From JASLBX01 sp035762665 (lineage in GTDB: Bacteria > Actinomycetota > Actinomycetes > Jiangellales > Jiangellaceae): a DNA stretch of 64,000 bases. The notes beneath the pieces were generated by a model that was not told where the DNA came from, did not search any database, and worked only from the letters and a program-made list of their open reading frames with translations. The position numbers and the translations under genes are program-made. Each line of letters begins with the position of its first letter. Position 1 is the stretch's first letter. The stretch covers positions 1 through 64,000 of the forward strand of contig DASTNZ010000057.1 of NCBI GenBank assembly GCA_035762665.1. Reading direction: 5' to 3'. Below, in pieces: positions 1-7,948 of this stretch.

Positions 1-1
1 C

Positions 2-175
2 GACGGCGGCTTCGCCGTCGGCGCTGTCCTCGCCGGCGTACTCGCCGACCTATACGGTATTAGGGCTGCGACTGTGGCGATCGCGGTCCTGACCGCGGCG
101 TCGGGGCTACTTGCGGCCGTGCGGATGTACGAAAGCCACCAAACCGCAACGGTTCGCGGTAGCGCATCCGGCTGA
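2..175 (+). CDS. MFS transporter, C-terminal fragment (5' end outside window)
   Basis: The reading frame is open from base 2 to a TGA at 173-175 and gives 57 residues. They form one or two hydrophobic helices rich in Gly and Ala with the short charged turn ADLYGIR, a pattern typical of the last two transmembrane helices of major facilitator drug/metabolite exporters. The tail after the helix is short and polar. The rest of the protein lies upstream of the window, so substrate and full length cannot be judged. A hairpin at 191-211 follows the stop and probably ends its transcript before the tRNA gene. The family assignment rests on pattern recognition of a short segment. Confidence 0.6.
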   Translation, partial: DGGFAVGAVLAGVLADLYGIRAATVAIAVLTAASGLLAAVRMYESHQTATVRGSASG

Positions 176-190
176 GGTACGCTTTCGGCG

Positions 191-211
191 GTTCAGGGCC
201 TGACCCTGAAC
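191..211 (+). terminator. Hairpin after the MFS gene
   Basis: GTTCAGGG (191-198) pairs perfectly with CCCTGAAC (204-211) around a 5-base loop. It sits 15 bases after the MFS stop and touches the first base of the tRNA. There is no U tract, as is usual in high-GC actinomycetes. Confidence 0.45.
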
Positions 212-285
212 GGGCCGTGGCCTAGCTTGGTTAAGGCGCCACACTGGGGGTGTGGAGATCGCGAGTTCAAATCTCGCCGGCCCGA
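211..285 (+). tRNA. tRNA-Pro(GGG)
   Basis: A full cloverleaf can be folded. The acceptor stem is CGGGCCG (211-217) with CGGCCCG (278-284) and discriminator A285. The D-arm starts with GCC and ends with GGC. The anticodon stem is CCACA/TGTGG with loop CTGGGGG, giving anticodon GGG. The T-stem is GCGAG/CTCGC with loop TTCAAAT. The C1-G72 pair and A73 are proline identity elements. The 3' CCA is not encoded (the genome reads CCC). It would read proline CCC/CCU codons. Confidence 0.95.
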
Positions 286-294
286 CCCATGCGG

Positions 295-317
295 TTGTCA
301 GTGACCCGTACTAGTGT
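295..317 (+). promoter_or_regulatory. RecA-NDp-type DNA-damage promoter (PafBC-dependent class)
   Basis: TTGTCAGTG (295-303), 8 bases, then TAGTGT (312-317). This fits every fixed position of the mycobacterial RecA-NDp consensus TTGTCRGTG-N8-TAnnnT, the class activated by PafBC. The ATG at 324 follows the -10 box after 6 bases, so the transcript is predicted to be leaderless. It starts only 9 bases after the tRNA end. Confidence 0.75.
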
Positions 318-323
318 TCGAGC

Positions 324-757
324 ATGGACACCCGCAGCTGGACTGACGAGCAAGCTCATGGTTGCTGTCGGGAACGCGAAGTCCTGGCGTGGGGTGTGCC
401 GGGAGCTCGGTTTGAAGGCTACATCTGCCGGCATGTTGCGGTCAGTCAAGCGGCATGCGCAGCGCCTCGGCCTCGATACTGGGCATTTCACGCATCAACT
501 CAGCTGGTCGGATGCCGCTTAAGGTGGCCGTAAGCCAGGCCAATGCCTGGGCAGATGTCTTGGCCCGCCCCGGTCTGGGCGACCGGGGCGAGTCGAGGGC
601 ACGGGTCAAGGGCCACGCGGTCCGGTTGAGGCTCGATACAGCGCATCTCCAGCCGCCTGCGAGTCGCCGCGTTCTTCGGCAGCCGCGATCTGGCGGTCGA
701 TCCAGGACCGGTAGGAGCCGCCGACCACATTGCCCTCACCGTCACGCCACGGCATAA
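324..757 (+). pseudogene. Frameshifted tRNA-linked gene with two WTD/WSD...LGLD repeats (homing-endonuclease-associated type)
   Basis: Starting at ATG 324, three frames must be joined to recover one protein. Frame one gives MDTRSWTDEQ. After an apparent extra A near 352-355 the next frame gives LMVAVGNAKSWRGVCRELGL and on to GLDTGHFTHQLSWSDAA, stopping at 522. After a second shift near 519-523 a third frame gives LKVAVSQANAWADVLARPGL and on to RLDTAHLQPP, running to a stop at 757. The two halves are copies of one repeat: W(T/S)D, AV, a helix with W, (P/L)GL, a basic helix, RL.LDT.H. I recall this repeat from actinobacterial HNH or PDDEXK homing-type proteins found near tRNA genes; the nuclease domain itself is not recognisable here. 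The codons remain GC3-rich, so decay looks recent. A programmed frameshift or sequencing error is the alternative. A DNA-damage-type promoter precedes it directly. Confidence 0.6.
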
Positions 758-785
758 CTCGAAGCTACCCGACCACGCCGTCACC

Positions 786-1538
786 TCATGTGGGGGCAAT
801 CGTCACGCCGCCGTCCAAGACGATGGTCTGCCCCGTCACCCACGCAGCATCGTCGGACGCTAGGTAGGCCACGGCCGCGGCGACGTCCTCCGGCACGCCG
901 AGCCGCTTGAGCGGATACATGGCGGCCAACTCCAGCTCGCCGTCTTCGTACAGCGCCCGGGCGAACTGCGTTTTGACGACGGCCGGGGCCACCGCGTTGA
1001 CCCGCACTGAAGGGCTCAGCTCGAAGGCCAGCTGCTTGGTCAGATTGATCAATCCCGCCTTGCTGACCCCGTACATCCCGATGCCCGGCGAGACCCCGAC
1101 GCCCGCGGTTGACGCCATGTTGACGATGGCTCCGCTGTGCTGGCGCCACCAGGAGCGGTACACCTGCTGGGCCCAGCCGAGTGCCGCGAGCAAGTTGATC
1201 TCAAGGATCTTCGCCGCCGCGGTCATCTCCAGATCCATCAGGGGCCCCATGACCGGGCTGGTGCCGGCATTGTTGACCAGCACGTCGACGCGCCCGAAGC
1301 GGTCGATTACCTGCCCTACCGTCGCCGCCTGGTGGTCTGGGTCGTGCGCCTTGCCGGCGACGGCCAGCACGCGGTCGTCGCCGCCAAGCGTGGTCACCGC
1401 GTCGGTCAGCCCGTCAGGCTTGCGGGCAGTGACGCACACTTGCGCACCCTCGGCGAGCAGTCGCTGCGCCACGGCCAGCCCGATTCCCCTGCTGCCACCG
1501 GTGACGATCGCCACCTTTCCGTCCAGCCGTCCTGCCAT
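786..1538 (-). CDS. SDR-family oxidoreductase
   Basis: A 250-residue classical short-chain dehydrogenase. It shows the NAD(P) motif TGGSRGIG (13-20), NNAG (89-92), and the catalytic set S143, Y156 and K160 (YGVSK). The end GQTIVLDGG is the usual SDR C-terminus. It is the last gene of the acyl-CoA operon; its ATG overlaps the thiolase TGA by one base (TGATG), so translation is probably coupled. In this context it most likely oxidises a hydroxyacyl-CoA or hydroxy acid intermediate, but substrate cannot be read from sequence. The longer upstream extension of the frame lies inside the thiolase gene and was not used. Confidence 0.85.
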   Translation of the reverse strand: MAGRLDGKVAIVTGGSRGIGLAVAQRLLAEGAQVCVTARKPDGLTDAVTTLGGDDRVLAVAGKAHDPDHQAATVGQVIDRFGRVDVLVNNAGTSPVMGPLMDLEMTAAAKILEINLLAALGWAQQVYRSWWRQHSGAIVNMASTAGVGVSPGIGMYGVSKAGLINLTKQLAFELSPSVRVNAVAPAVVKTQFARALYEDGELELAAMYPLKRLGVPEDVAAAVAYLASDDAAWVTGQTIVLDGGVTIAPT

Positions 1539-2758
1539 CAGCTCAGCCTCTCGATCACCATGGCCATGCCCTGGCCGCCGCCGACGCACATCGTCTCGAG
1601 TCCGAATTCCTTGTCGTGGAACTGCAGAGAGTTGATCAGAGTTGTGGTGATCCGCGCGCCGGTCATGCCGAACGGATGGCCGACGGCTATCGAGCCGCCA
1701 TTGACGTTCAACTTGTCCAGATCGATGCCGAGGTCCTGGTACGACGGGATCACCTGGGCGGCGAACGCCTCGTTGATCTCGACCAGATCGATGTCGTCAA
1801 TGGTCAGCCCGGCCAGTGCCAGAGCCCGGTTCGACGCCTCGACCGGCCCGAGTCCCATGATCTCCGGCGACAGGGCCGAAACTCCGGTCGAGACGATCCG
1901 CGCGAGCGGTGTGATGCCGAGGTCTCGGGCCTTGGTGTCGGACATGACCACCACCGCGGCGGCGCCGTCGTTGAGCGGGCAGCAGTTGCCGGCCGTTACC
2001 CGGCCATTGGGCCGGAACACCGGCTGCAATGCGGCCACCTTCTCGAGGGTCGTGCCGGGCCGCGGGCCATCGTCGGCGTCGACCACCCGGCCGTCGGGAA
2101 GCGTGACCGGGACGATCTCACGCGCCCAGAAGCCGTCCGCGATCGCCTTTTCCGCGAGGTTTTGGGACCGGACGCCGAATTCGTCCATCTCCTCACGGGT
2201 TATGCCCTTGGCGAGCGCGAGGTTCTCGGCAGTCTGGCCCATCGCGATGTAGATATCGGGCACGTAGCCGTCCTCGCGGGGGTCGTGCCACGACGTCGCG
2301 CCGCCCTCGGCTGCCGCGGCCGTACGGGCTCGGGCTCCGTCAAAGACCGGGTTCATGGTGTCCGGCCAGCTATCCGAGTTGCCCTTTACGTACCGTGACA
2401 CCGTCTCGACCCCAGCGGAAATGAACACGTCGCCCTCGCCGGCCTTGATGGCATGGAAGGCCATCCGTGTGCTCTGGAGGCTGGACGCGCAGTACCGCGC
2501 CACGGTGCAGCCGGGCAGATGGTCATGTCCGAGCAGAATGGCGACGACCCGGGCCAGGTTGAAGCCCTGCTCGCCGCCGGGAAGGCCGCACCCGAGGATC
2601 AGGTCGTCGATTTCCGCCAGGCCGAGCTGAGGCACCTTGTCCAGCGCCGCGCGCACGATCTGCGCGGCCAGGTCGTCCGGCCGCATGTCGACCAGAGATC
2701 CCTTGGCCGCTCGCCCGATAGGGGAGCGGGCCGTCGCGACGATGACTGCTTCAGGCAT
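1538..2758 (-). CDS. Acetyl-CoA C-acyltransferase (thiolase)
   Basis: A 406-residue degradative-type thiolase with nucleophile C90 (ARYCASSLQ), H361 in the GGSIAVGHPFGMTGAR motif, and C391 in CVGGGQG. It cleaves a 3-ketoacyl-CoA with CoA-SH. Length and motifs are complete. Its start overlaps the end of the acyl-CoA dehydrogenase by 8 bases and its stop overlaps the next SDR, so it is co-transcribed with both. It would provide the last step of the beta-oxidation-like route encoded by this operon. Confidence 0.92.
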   Translation of the reverse strand: MPEAVIVATARSPIGRAAKGSLVDMRPDDLAAQIVRAALDKVPQLGLAEIDDLILGCGLPGGEQGFNLARVVAILLGHDHLPGCTVARYCASSLQSTRMAFHAIKAGEGDVFISAGVETVSRYVKGNSDSWPDTMNPVFDGARARTAAAAEGGATSWHDPREDGYVPDIYIAMGQTAENLALAKGITREEMDEFGVRSQNLAEKAIADGFWAREIVPVTLPDGRVVDADDGPRPGTTLEKVAALQPVFRPNGRVTAGNCCPLNDGAAAVVVMSDTKARDLGITPLARIVSTGVSALSPEIMGLGPVEASNRALALAGLTIDDIDLVEINEAFAAQVIPSYQDLGIDLDKLNVNGGSIAVGHPFGMTGARITTTLINSLQFHDKEFGLETMCVGGGQGMAMVIERLS

Positions 2759-4013
2759 GATCAGCTTCTTCCTTCGGTTCAGAGGGGTGCTGCTGCTCGG
2801 CCGTGGCGAACCGGCGCAACTCCCGCGTGCCGAGCGACATCTTGTGGACCTCGTCCGGGCCGTCAGCGATCCTGATGACCCGCGGAGCCGTCCACAGCTC
2901 GGCGAGAGGGAAGTCCTGGCTCACTCCCGCGCCGCCGTGTACCTGGATCGCCTTGTCGATGACCCACTCCGCCATCGACGGTACGGCGATCTTGATGGCC
3001 TGGATCTCGGTCATGGCCGCTTCGTTCCCGTAGGTATCCATCAGCCATGCCGTCTTGAGCACCAGCAGCCGCGCCTGCTCGATGCGAATCCGCGCCTGGG
3101 CCACCCACTCGCGGATCACGCCCTGCCGGGCGAGCGGCCGGCCGAAAGGTTCACGCTCGTTGGCCCGGCGGCACATCAGCTCGAACGCGCGCTCTGCCAT
3201 GCCGATAAGCCGCATGCAGTGGTGGATCCGCCCGGGTCCCAGGCGCGCCTGGGCAACGGCGAACCCGTCTCCTTCGCGGCCGATGAGGTTACTCACCCGC
3301 ACGCGAACATTGTCGAAGTCGACTTCTGCGTGGCCGCCGTGCGAGTGGTCCTCGTACCCGAAGACGGTCAGGTTGCGGCGAACCGTGACGCCAGGGGCAT
3401 CCCTGGGAACGAGCACCATGCTCTGCCGACGGTGCCGGTCGGCGGACGGATCGGTCTTGCCCATGACGATGAATACCCTCGCGCGCGGGTTCATCGCGCC
3501 CGAGCACCACCACTTCCGTCCATTGATGACGTACTCGTCGCTGTCGCGCTCGATCCGGGTGGCAATGTTCGTGGCGTCCGACGACGCCACGTCCGGTTCG
3601 GTCATCGCGAACGCCGAGCGGATCTCCCCGGCCAGCAAGGGGCGGAGCCACTGATCCTGCTGCTCGGACGTACCGAACATAGCCAGTACCTCCATGTTGC
3701 CGGTGTCCGGTGCCGAGCAGTTCATCACCTCGGGCGCGAGGTGCGGGCTGCGACCGGAGATCTCGGCGAGCGGCGCGTACTGCAGGTTGGTGAGGCCCGC
3801 GCCCAAATCGCTGTGGGGAAGGAACAGGTTCCACAAGCCGCGGCGGCGGGCTTCTGCTTTGAGCTCCTCGACGATTTGCGGCTGCGTGAATGGCGGGGCT
3901 ACCGCGAGTTGCTCGGCGTGCACCGGCTCGGCCGGGTAGACGCGCTCGTCCATGAAATCCAGCAGGCGCCGACGAAGCTCCTGCGTACGTTGATCGAACT
4001 CGAAGTCCATCAT
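2751..4013 (-). CDS. Acyl-CoA dehydrogenase, ACAD10/ACAD11-like
   Basis: About 420 residues with the N-terminal helical, middle beta and C-terminal helical regions of the family. FAD/substrate motifs include FAMTEPDVASSD and the C-terminal VHGGAGVSQDFPLAELW followed by RIADGPDEVHKMSLG; the ADGPDEVH motif is characteristic of the ACAD10/ACAD11 subgroup. The ATG at 4013 overlaps the kinase stop by 4 bases and has GGGGAGG just upstream; ATG 4010 is an in-frame alternative. In ACAD11 and in the levulinate LvaA/LvaC pair, this type of dehydrogenase works with an APH-fold kinase on 4-hydroxyacyl-CoAs. Here the two are separate but adjoining genes, which is the main clue to function. The reading frame also stays open upstream through the kinase gene, but that part is out-of-frame shadow. 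Confidence 0.88.
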   Translation of the reverse strand: MMDFEFDQRTQELRRRLLDFMDERVYPAEPVHAEQLAVAPPFTQPQIVEELKAEARRRGLWNLFLPHSDLGAGLTNLQYAPLAEISGRSPHLAPEVMNCSAPDTGNMEVLAMFGTSEQQDQWLRPLLAGEIRSAFAMTEPDVASSDATNIATRIERDSDEYVINGRKWWCSGAMNPRARVFIVMGKTDPSADRHRRQSMVLVPRDAPGVTVRRNLTVFGYEDHSHGGHAEVDFDNVRVRVSNLIGREGDGFAVAQARLGPGRIHHCMRLIGMAERAFELMCRRANEREPFGRPLARQGVIREWVAQARIRIEQARLLVLKTAWLMDTYGNEAAMTEIQAIKIAVPSMAEWVIDKAIQVHGGAGVSQDFPLAELWTAPRVIRIADGPDEVHKMSLGTRELRRFATAEQQHPSEPKEEADHA

Positions 4014-5032
4014 GCCTCCCCAAGCGTGGTACGGCCGAGCCGGGCGAGTGCGGCGGTGTACTCGCCGATGTTTTCGAAGCCGGCCCCGACCGTCTGGCCG
4101 TGGACGTACCGATAATGGATGCCCTCGGTGATCACGGCGAGCTTGAAATACCCGAAGGCGACGTACCACGGCAAGGCGGCCAGGTCCACGTCGCGGTGCC
4201 GGGCGTAGATCTCGATGAGCGCGGCTGCGCGGGGAAAGGGGGACGATGGCCCGACGGCCTCGGAGACCGACCCGGGCAGCGACGACAGACCATCCCAGTA
4301 GACCACCAGAACCCCGAGGTCGGTCAGCGGATCGCCGACGGTGGTCATCTCCCAGTCGACGACGGCGGCGATGGCCTGGTCCCGGCCGACGATCAGGTTG
4401 TCGAGCCGGTAATCGCCGTGGACGATCGCCGGCGGCGGTGAGCCGGGGACGCGGTCGGCCAGCTCGGCGTGCAGCTCCTCGATGTTCTCGATCGGGCGGC
4501 TGCGTGACGCGTCGAGCTGCCCGGCCCAGCGGCGCAGCTGGCGGTGCAGGAAGCCCTCGGGACGGCCGAAGTCGCCGAGCCCGACAGTCACCGGGTCGAT
4601 CGAGTGCAGGTCGGCCAGCACCCGCATCATCGAGCCGACCAGCGTGGCGGCCCGCTCCTGGGTCAGCTCGGCGGACTGGCGGGCGGACCGGTAAACGGTG
4701 CCGTCCACCCGCTGCATCAGATAGAACGGCGCGCCGAGCACCGACTCGTCTTCGCACAGCACGATCGGGGCAGGAACCGGGACGGCGGTGGGCGCCAGCG
4801 CGCTGATCGCCCGGAACTCCCGAGCCATGTTGTGTGCGGTAGGCAGTACGTGCCCGAGCGGTGGGCGGCGCAGCACCCAGGATCCGTTCTTGCCCTGCAC
4901 CACGTAGGTCAAGTTCGACCTGCCGCCCTCGATGAGACTGGCCGACAGCGGGCCGTCGACCAGACCGGGGCACGCACCGTCGAGGTATTCGCGTAGCCGG
5001 CGCAGATCGAGGCCCGGTGGGTCGGACGTCAT
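4010..5032 (-). CDS. APH-fold phosphotransferase, homologous to the N-terminal kinase domain of ACAD10/ACAD11
   Basis: 340 residues. The N-lobe reads GGRSNLTYVV and WVLRRPPLGHVLPTAH, closely like the ACAD10/11 kinase domain. The C-lobe has the Brenner-type catalytic loop VHGDYRLDNLIV and the metal motif VVDWEMTTVGDPLTDLG. Antibiotic-modifying aminoglycoside kinases share the fold, but the operon of acyl-CoA enzymes on both sides argues for a metabolic kinase, probably one that phosphorylates a 4-hydroxyacyl-CoA. Both ends overlap neighbours by 4 bases (ATGA), indicating tight coupling with the dehydrogenase downstream. Confidence 0.85.
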   Translation of the reverse strand: MTSDPPGLDLRRLREYLDGACPGLVDGPLSASLIEGGRSNLTYVVQGKNGSWVLRRPPLGHVLPTAHNMAREFRAISALAPTAVPVPAPIVLCEDESVLGAPFYLMQRVDGTVYRSARQSAELTQERAATLVGSMMRVLADLHSIDPVTVGLGDFGRPEGFLHRQLRRWAGQLDASRSRPIENIEELHAELADRVPGSPPPAIVHGDYRLDNLIVGRDQAIAAVVDWEMTTVGDPLTDLGVLVVYWDGLSSLPGSVSEAVGPSSPFPRAAALIEIYARHRDVDLAALPWYVAFGYFKLAVITEGIHYRYVHGQTVGAGFENIGEYTAALARLGRTTLGEA

Positions 5033-6009
5033 GCCAACTCCACGACAAGCCTGCCGACCGTGTCGCCGGCCGCGAGACGAGTCAGACCGTCGGCCGCCTC
5101 TTCGAGCGTCAGCCGGCCGCCGACCAGTGGTGTGACGACTCCGTCAGCCGCGAGAGCGGACAGCGTGTTATGCGCCTCCGCCACGGCTGCCGGGTCGTGT
5201 CGGAGGTACAGGCCCCAGTGCAGGCCGAGCAGCGAGTAGTTCTTCACCAGGGCGTGGGATAGCGGCGGGGCAGGGATACTCCCTGAGGCGAACCCCACGA
5301 TCACGATGCGGCCTTCAAAGGCGACACAGCGGGTCGCGGCCGCGAACCCGTCCCCGCCCACCGGGTCGAATACAACGTCGGCGCCCCGGCGCCCGGTGGC
5401 AACCTTGAGCGCTGCGACGAGATCGGGCATGCCGCGATCGATCACCACGTCCGCACCTAGCTCCGTCGCCACCGCGACCTTCTCCGACCCGCCCACCACT
5501 GCGATGACCCGTGCGCCAGCAGCCCGGCCGAGCTGGACGGCGGCGCTGCCAACCCCACCTGCGGCGGCGTTGACCAGCAAGGTCTCGCCCGATCGGAGGC
5601 GAGCCCGGCGGTGCAGGCCGAACCAGGCGGTCTGGTAGGCGATGTGCATCGCCGCGGCGGCCGCATCGTCCAGCGCAGGTGGGGCGGCGAATGCGTGAGT
5701 AACCGGGACGATGGCGCGTTCGCCGAGCGCGCCGTGCGGCAGGGCGGGCGTGCCGATGATCCGGTCGCCGGGAGCGAATCCGACTGAGCCACCGGCCGCC
5801 ACCTCACCGCACAGCTCCACACCCGGTGTGAACGGCAGCGGGGGACGGACCTGGTACTCGCCCCGGCACAGCAGAACGTCCGGAAAGTTGAGGGCCACCG
5901 TGCGCACCCGGACCAGCAGTTGGTGCTCCGTCGGTACCGGCACGGGGGCATCGACCAGCGCCATGACGTCGCCCGGTTCTCCGTTGCGGGTGACCTGCCA
6001 GGCTCGCAC
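5029..6009 (-). CDS. NADPH:quinone reductase-like zinc-independent MDR oxidoreductase
   Basis: 326 residues of the medium-chain dehydrogenase/reductase family. It has the N-terminal GroES-like part (LNFPDVLLCRGEYQ), the nucleotide motif AAAGGVGSAAVQLG, and no structural or catalytic zinc cysteine cluster, which places it with quinone reductase/enoyl reductase types. Its stop overlaps the kinase start by 4 bases. In the operon it may reduce an enoyl-CoA or a carbonyl; the exact substrate is unknown. Confidence 0.87.
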   Translation of the reverse strand: MRAWQVTRNGEPGDVMALVDAPVPVPTEHQLLVRVRTVALNFPDVLLCRGEYQVRPPLPFTPGVELCGEVAAGGSVGFAPGDRIIGTPALPHGALGERAIVPVTHAFAAPPALDDAAAAAMHIAYQTAWFGLHRRARLRSGETLLVNAAAGGVGSAAVQLGRAAGARVIAVVGGSEKVAVATELGADVVIDRGMPDLVAALKVATGRRGADVVFDPVGGDGFAAATRCVAFEGRIVIVGFASGSIPAPPLSHALVKNYSLLGLHWGLYLRHDPAAVAEAHNTLSALAADGVVTPLVGGRLTLEEAADGLTRLAAGDTVGRLVVELA

Positions 6010-6026
6010 TAGTGGGTCCTTCCGGT

Positions 6027-6476
6027 TTAGAAGTAGAGCCGGGTGACCGTCTCGGCCACGCAGACGGGCTTGTCGCCACCCTCGCGCTCGACGGTGACAC
6101 GAGAGGTCAGCTGGACGCCGCCGGGCACATCATCCACCGACAGGAGCTCAACCCGGCTCCGCACCCGGGAGCCGGCGGGCACGGGCGCGGGGAACCGGAC
6201 CTTGTCGAGCCCATAGTTGAGTCCCATCGTCACGCCATCGACGGCGGGAATACCTGTGGTGAGGGTAGGAATCAGCGACAGCGTCAGATAACCGTGCGCG
6301 ACCGTGCCCCCGAACGGCCCGGCCGCCGCTCGCTCGGGATCGACGTGGATCCACTGGTGGTCGCCGGTGGCATCGGCGAACTTAAGAATCCGATCCTGGG
6401 AGACCTCCACCCAGTCGCCGCATCCGACCTCGGTCCCGATTGCGGCACGGAGTTCCTCGACAGATGTGAATCTCAT
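6027..6476 (-). CDS. MaoC-family (R)-enoyl-CoA hydratase
   Basis: 149 residues forming a single hot-dog fold. The hydratase-2 signature is visible as FADATGDHQWIHVD, with the catalytic Asp and His, followed by GPFGGTVAHGYLTLSL. Proteins of this size hydrate 2-enoyl-CoA to (R)-3-hydroxyacyl-CoA. It lies 17 bases upstream of the quinone reductase-like gene and 68 bases downstream of the SDR at 6545, all on the minus strand, so it fits the hydratase step of the pathway. Confidence 0.9.
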   Translation of the reverse strand: MRFTSVEELRAAIGTEVGCGDWVEVSQDRILKFADATGDHQWIHVDPERAAAGPFGGTVAHGYLTLSLIPTLTTGIPAVDGVTMGLNYGLDKVRFPAPVPAGSRVRSRVELLSVDDVPGGVQLTSRVTVEREGGDKPVCVAETVTRLYF

Positions 6477-6544
6477 GGGCTCTCCTTTTTGGGCCGTGGG
6501 GAGCGGCTGGACGGGCGTGGAGTCCGGATCGGGACGTACGGCCG

Positions 6545-7303
6545 TCAGCGGGGCCCGCCGTCCACGTAGATCGTCTGGCCGGTCACGTACGAGGCGTCGT
6601 CGCTCACCAGAAACGCCACCACGGCGGCGATGTCGTCCGGCACGCCCACCCGCCGCAGCGGGACGGCAGCGGCGGCGGCCTCACGGAACTGTTCCGGCTC
6701 GACGCCGATCCGCCGGGCCGTCGCGTCGGTCATGGCGGTGGCGATGAATCCCGGGGCGACTGCGTTGACGTTGATGCCGTACGGGCCGAGCTCAATGGCA
6801 AGCGTGCGGGTGAAACCCTGGATGCCGGCTTTGGCGGCGGAGTAGTTCGCCTGGCCGCGATTGCCTAACGCGGACGTCGAGCTGAGGTTCACGATCTTTC
6901 CTGACTTCTGGGCGACCATGTGCTTCTGTGCTTCACGGCTGCAGAGGAACGCACCGCGTAGGTGGACGTTGATGACCGTGTCCCAATCGTCCTCGGTCAT
7001 CTTGAACAGCAGATTGTCACGGATGACACCGGCGTTGTTGACCAGAATGTCCAGCCGGCCCAACTCATCTATGGTCCTGGCGAAGGCGGCCGCCACCTGC
7101 CCGGCGTCGGCCACATCGCACCCGATGCCGACGGCCGAACCGCCGGCATGCCGGATGGCCGACACCGTTTCTTCGGTGTCGGAATCGCGCAGATCGATGA
7201 CGGCGACGGCGGCACCGTCGGCTGCCAATCGCCGGGCGGTCGCCGCGCCGATCCCGCGGGCGGCTCCGGTCACGAGGGCGGCCTGGTCAGCAAGGCGGGT
7301 CAT
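6545..7303 (-). CDS. SDR-family oxidoreductase, FabG-like (3-hydroxyacyl-CoA/ACP type)
   Basis: 252 residues with VTGAARGIG (11-19), NNAG (89-92), serine at about 141, Y154 and K158 (YSAAK), and C-terminal GQTIYVDGG. It resembles FabG and 3-hydroxyacyl-CoA dehydrogenases acting on (R)-3-hydroxyacyl groups, which would follow the MaoC hydratase encoded next. The ATG at 7303 overlaps the TetR stop by 4 bases; the frame continues upstream but only as shadow of the regulator. Confidence 0.88.
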   Translation of the reverse strand: MTRLADQAALVTGAARGIGAATARRLAADGAAVAVIDLRDSDTEETVSAIRHAGGSAVGIGCDVADAGQVAAAFARTIDELGRLDILVNNAGVIRDNLLFKMTEDDWDTVINVHLRGAFLCSREAQKHMVAQKSGKIVNLSSTSALGNRGQANYSAAKAGIQGFTRTLAIELGPYGINVNAVAPGFIATAMTDATARRIGVEPEQFREAAAAAVPLRRVGVPDDIAAVVAFLVSDDASYVTGQTIYVDGGPR

Positions 7304-7938
7304 CGAGCACGCATCCCTTCGATGTGGTCTGGGCTGAGCGCCGCGAGGACGAACTCGCTTGCCTCGTCGGCGATGTCTGACGGTGATTTGGGGCCGTCCG
7401 GCCGATACCAGCTCGGCAGGCCAGTGGTGAGCCCGAAGATCATCCACGACACCAGCTCAGGGCTCGCGACCGCATTGAACGTGCCGCGCCGCTGGGCGTC
7501 GCGAATTAGGCCGCGGACCACCTCCTGGTAACGCCGCCAATCCCGCTGCAGGGCATGCCACCGCTCGGGTGAGAGCCGCGCACTCTCGCGGCTGAACACG
7601 GTGACTGCGCGGCGGTACCTGATCGTGGAAACCACCAGGTCGCGGATGACGGCACGGAGTGCGTGCGACGGGTCCGGCTCTTCGGCGCAAATGCGGTCCA
7701 AGTCGGCGAGCTGCTGGTCCAGCAGGCCGCGGTAGATCTCGTAGAGCAGGTCCTCCTTGGCCGCGAAGTAGTGGTAGAGCGCTCCTTTAGTGACACCGGC
7801 CCGGATGACGACCTGATTCACGGACGTCGCGTCGTAGCCCCGCTCGGCGAACAGCTCAAGAGCCGCGCTGAGGATCCTGGCCCGCAGTTGCGGGTTCGGG
7901 GGCCGTCCCCTGCGGGGCGCGGCTGCTTCGGTGCCCAT
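7300..7938 (-). CDS. TetR-family transcriptional regulator
   Basis: 212 residues. The N-terminal helix-turn-helix reads ILSAALELFAERGYDATSVNQVVIRAGVTKGALYHYFAAKEDLL split over about residues 17-60, a standard TetR DNA-binding domain. The C-terminal ligand domain (about 80-205) is close to regulators of acyl-CoA metabolism. It is the second gene of the operon and overlaps the SDR start by 4 bases, so it probably represses its own operon and is released by an acyl-CoA intermediate. The 16-bp inverted repeat at 8226-8241 is the best candidate operator. The start is ATG 7938; a longer frame upstream would overlap the small gene before it. Confidence 0.88.
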   Translation of the reverse strand: MGTEAAAPRRGRPPNPQLRARILSAALELFAERGYDATSVNQVVIRAGVTKGALYHYFAAKEDLLYEIYRGLLDQQLADLDRICAEEPDPSHALRAVIRDLVVSTIRYRRAVTVFSRESARLSPERWHALQRDWRRYQEVVRGLIRDAQRRGTFNAVASPELVSWMIFGLTTGLPSWYRPDGPKSPSDIADEASEFVLAALSPDHIEGMRAR

Positions 7939-7948
7939 CGTCGTGCCG

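Noticed and set aside
211..785. Integration site (attL/attR) at the tRNA-Pro
   Set aside because: No integrase gene and no repeat of the tRNA 3' end was found nearby, so an integrated element cannot be supported.
4010..5032. Aminoglycoside resistance gene
   Set aside because: The fold is shared, but the N-lobe resembles ACAD10/11 and the gene is translationally coupled to acyl-CoA enzymes.
2751..5048. One open frame of 765 codons that would fuse a long Arg/Pro-rich domain to the acyl-CoA dehydrogenase
   Set aside because: The N-terminal 345 codons are the out-of-frame shadow of the kinase gene; the true start with ribosome site is at 4013.
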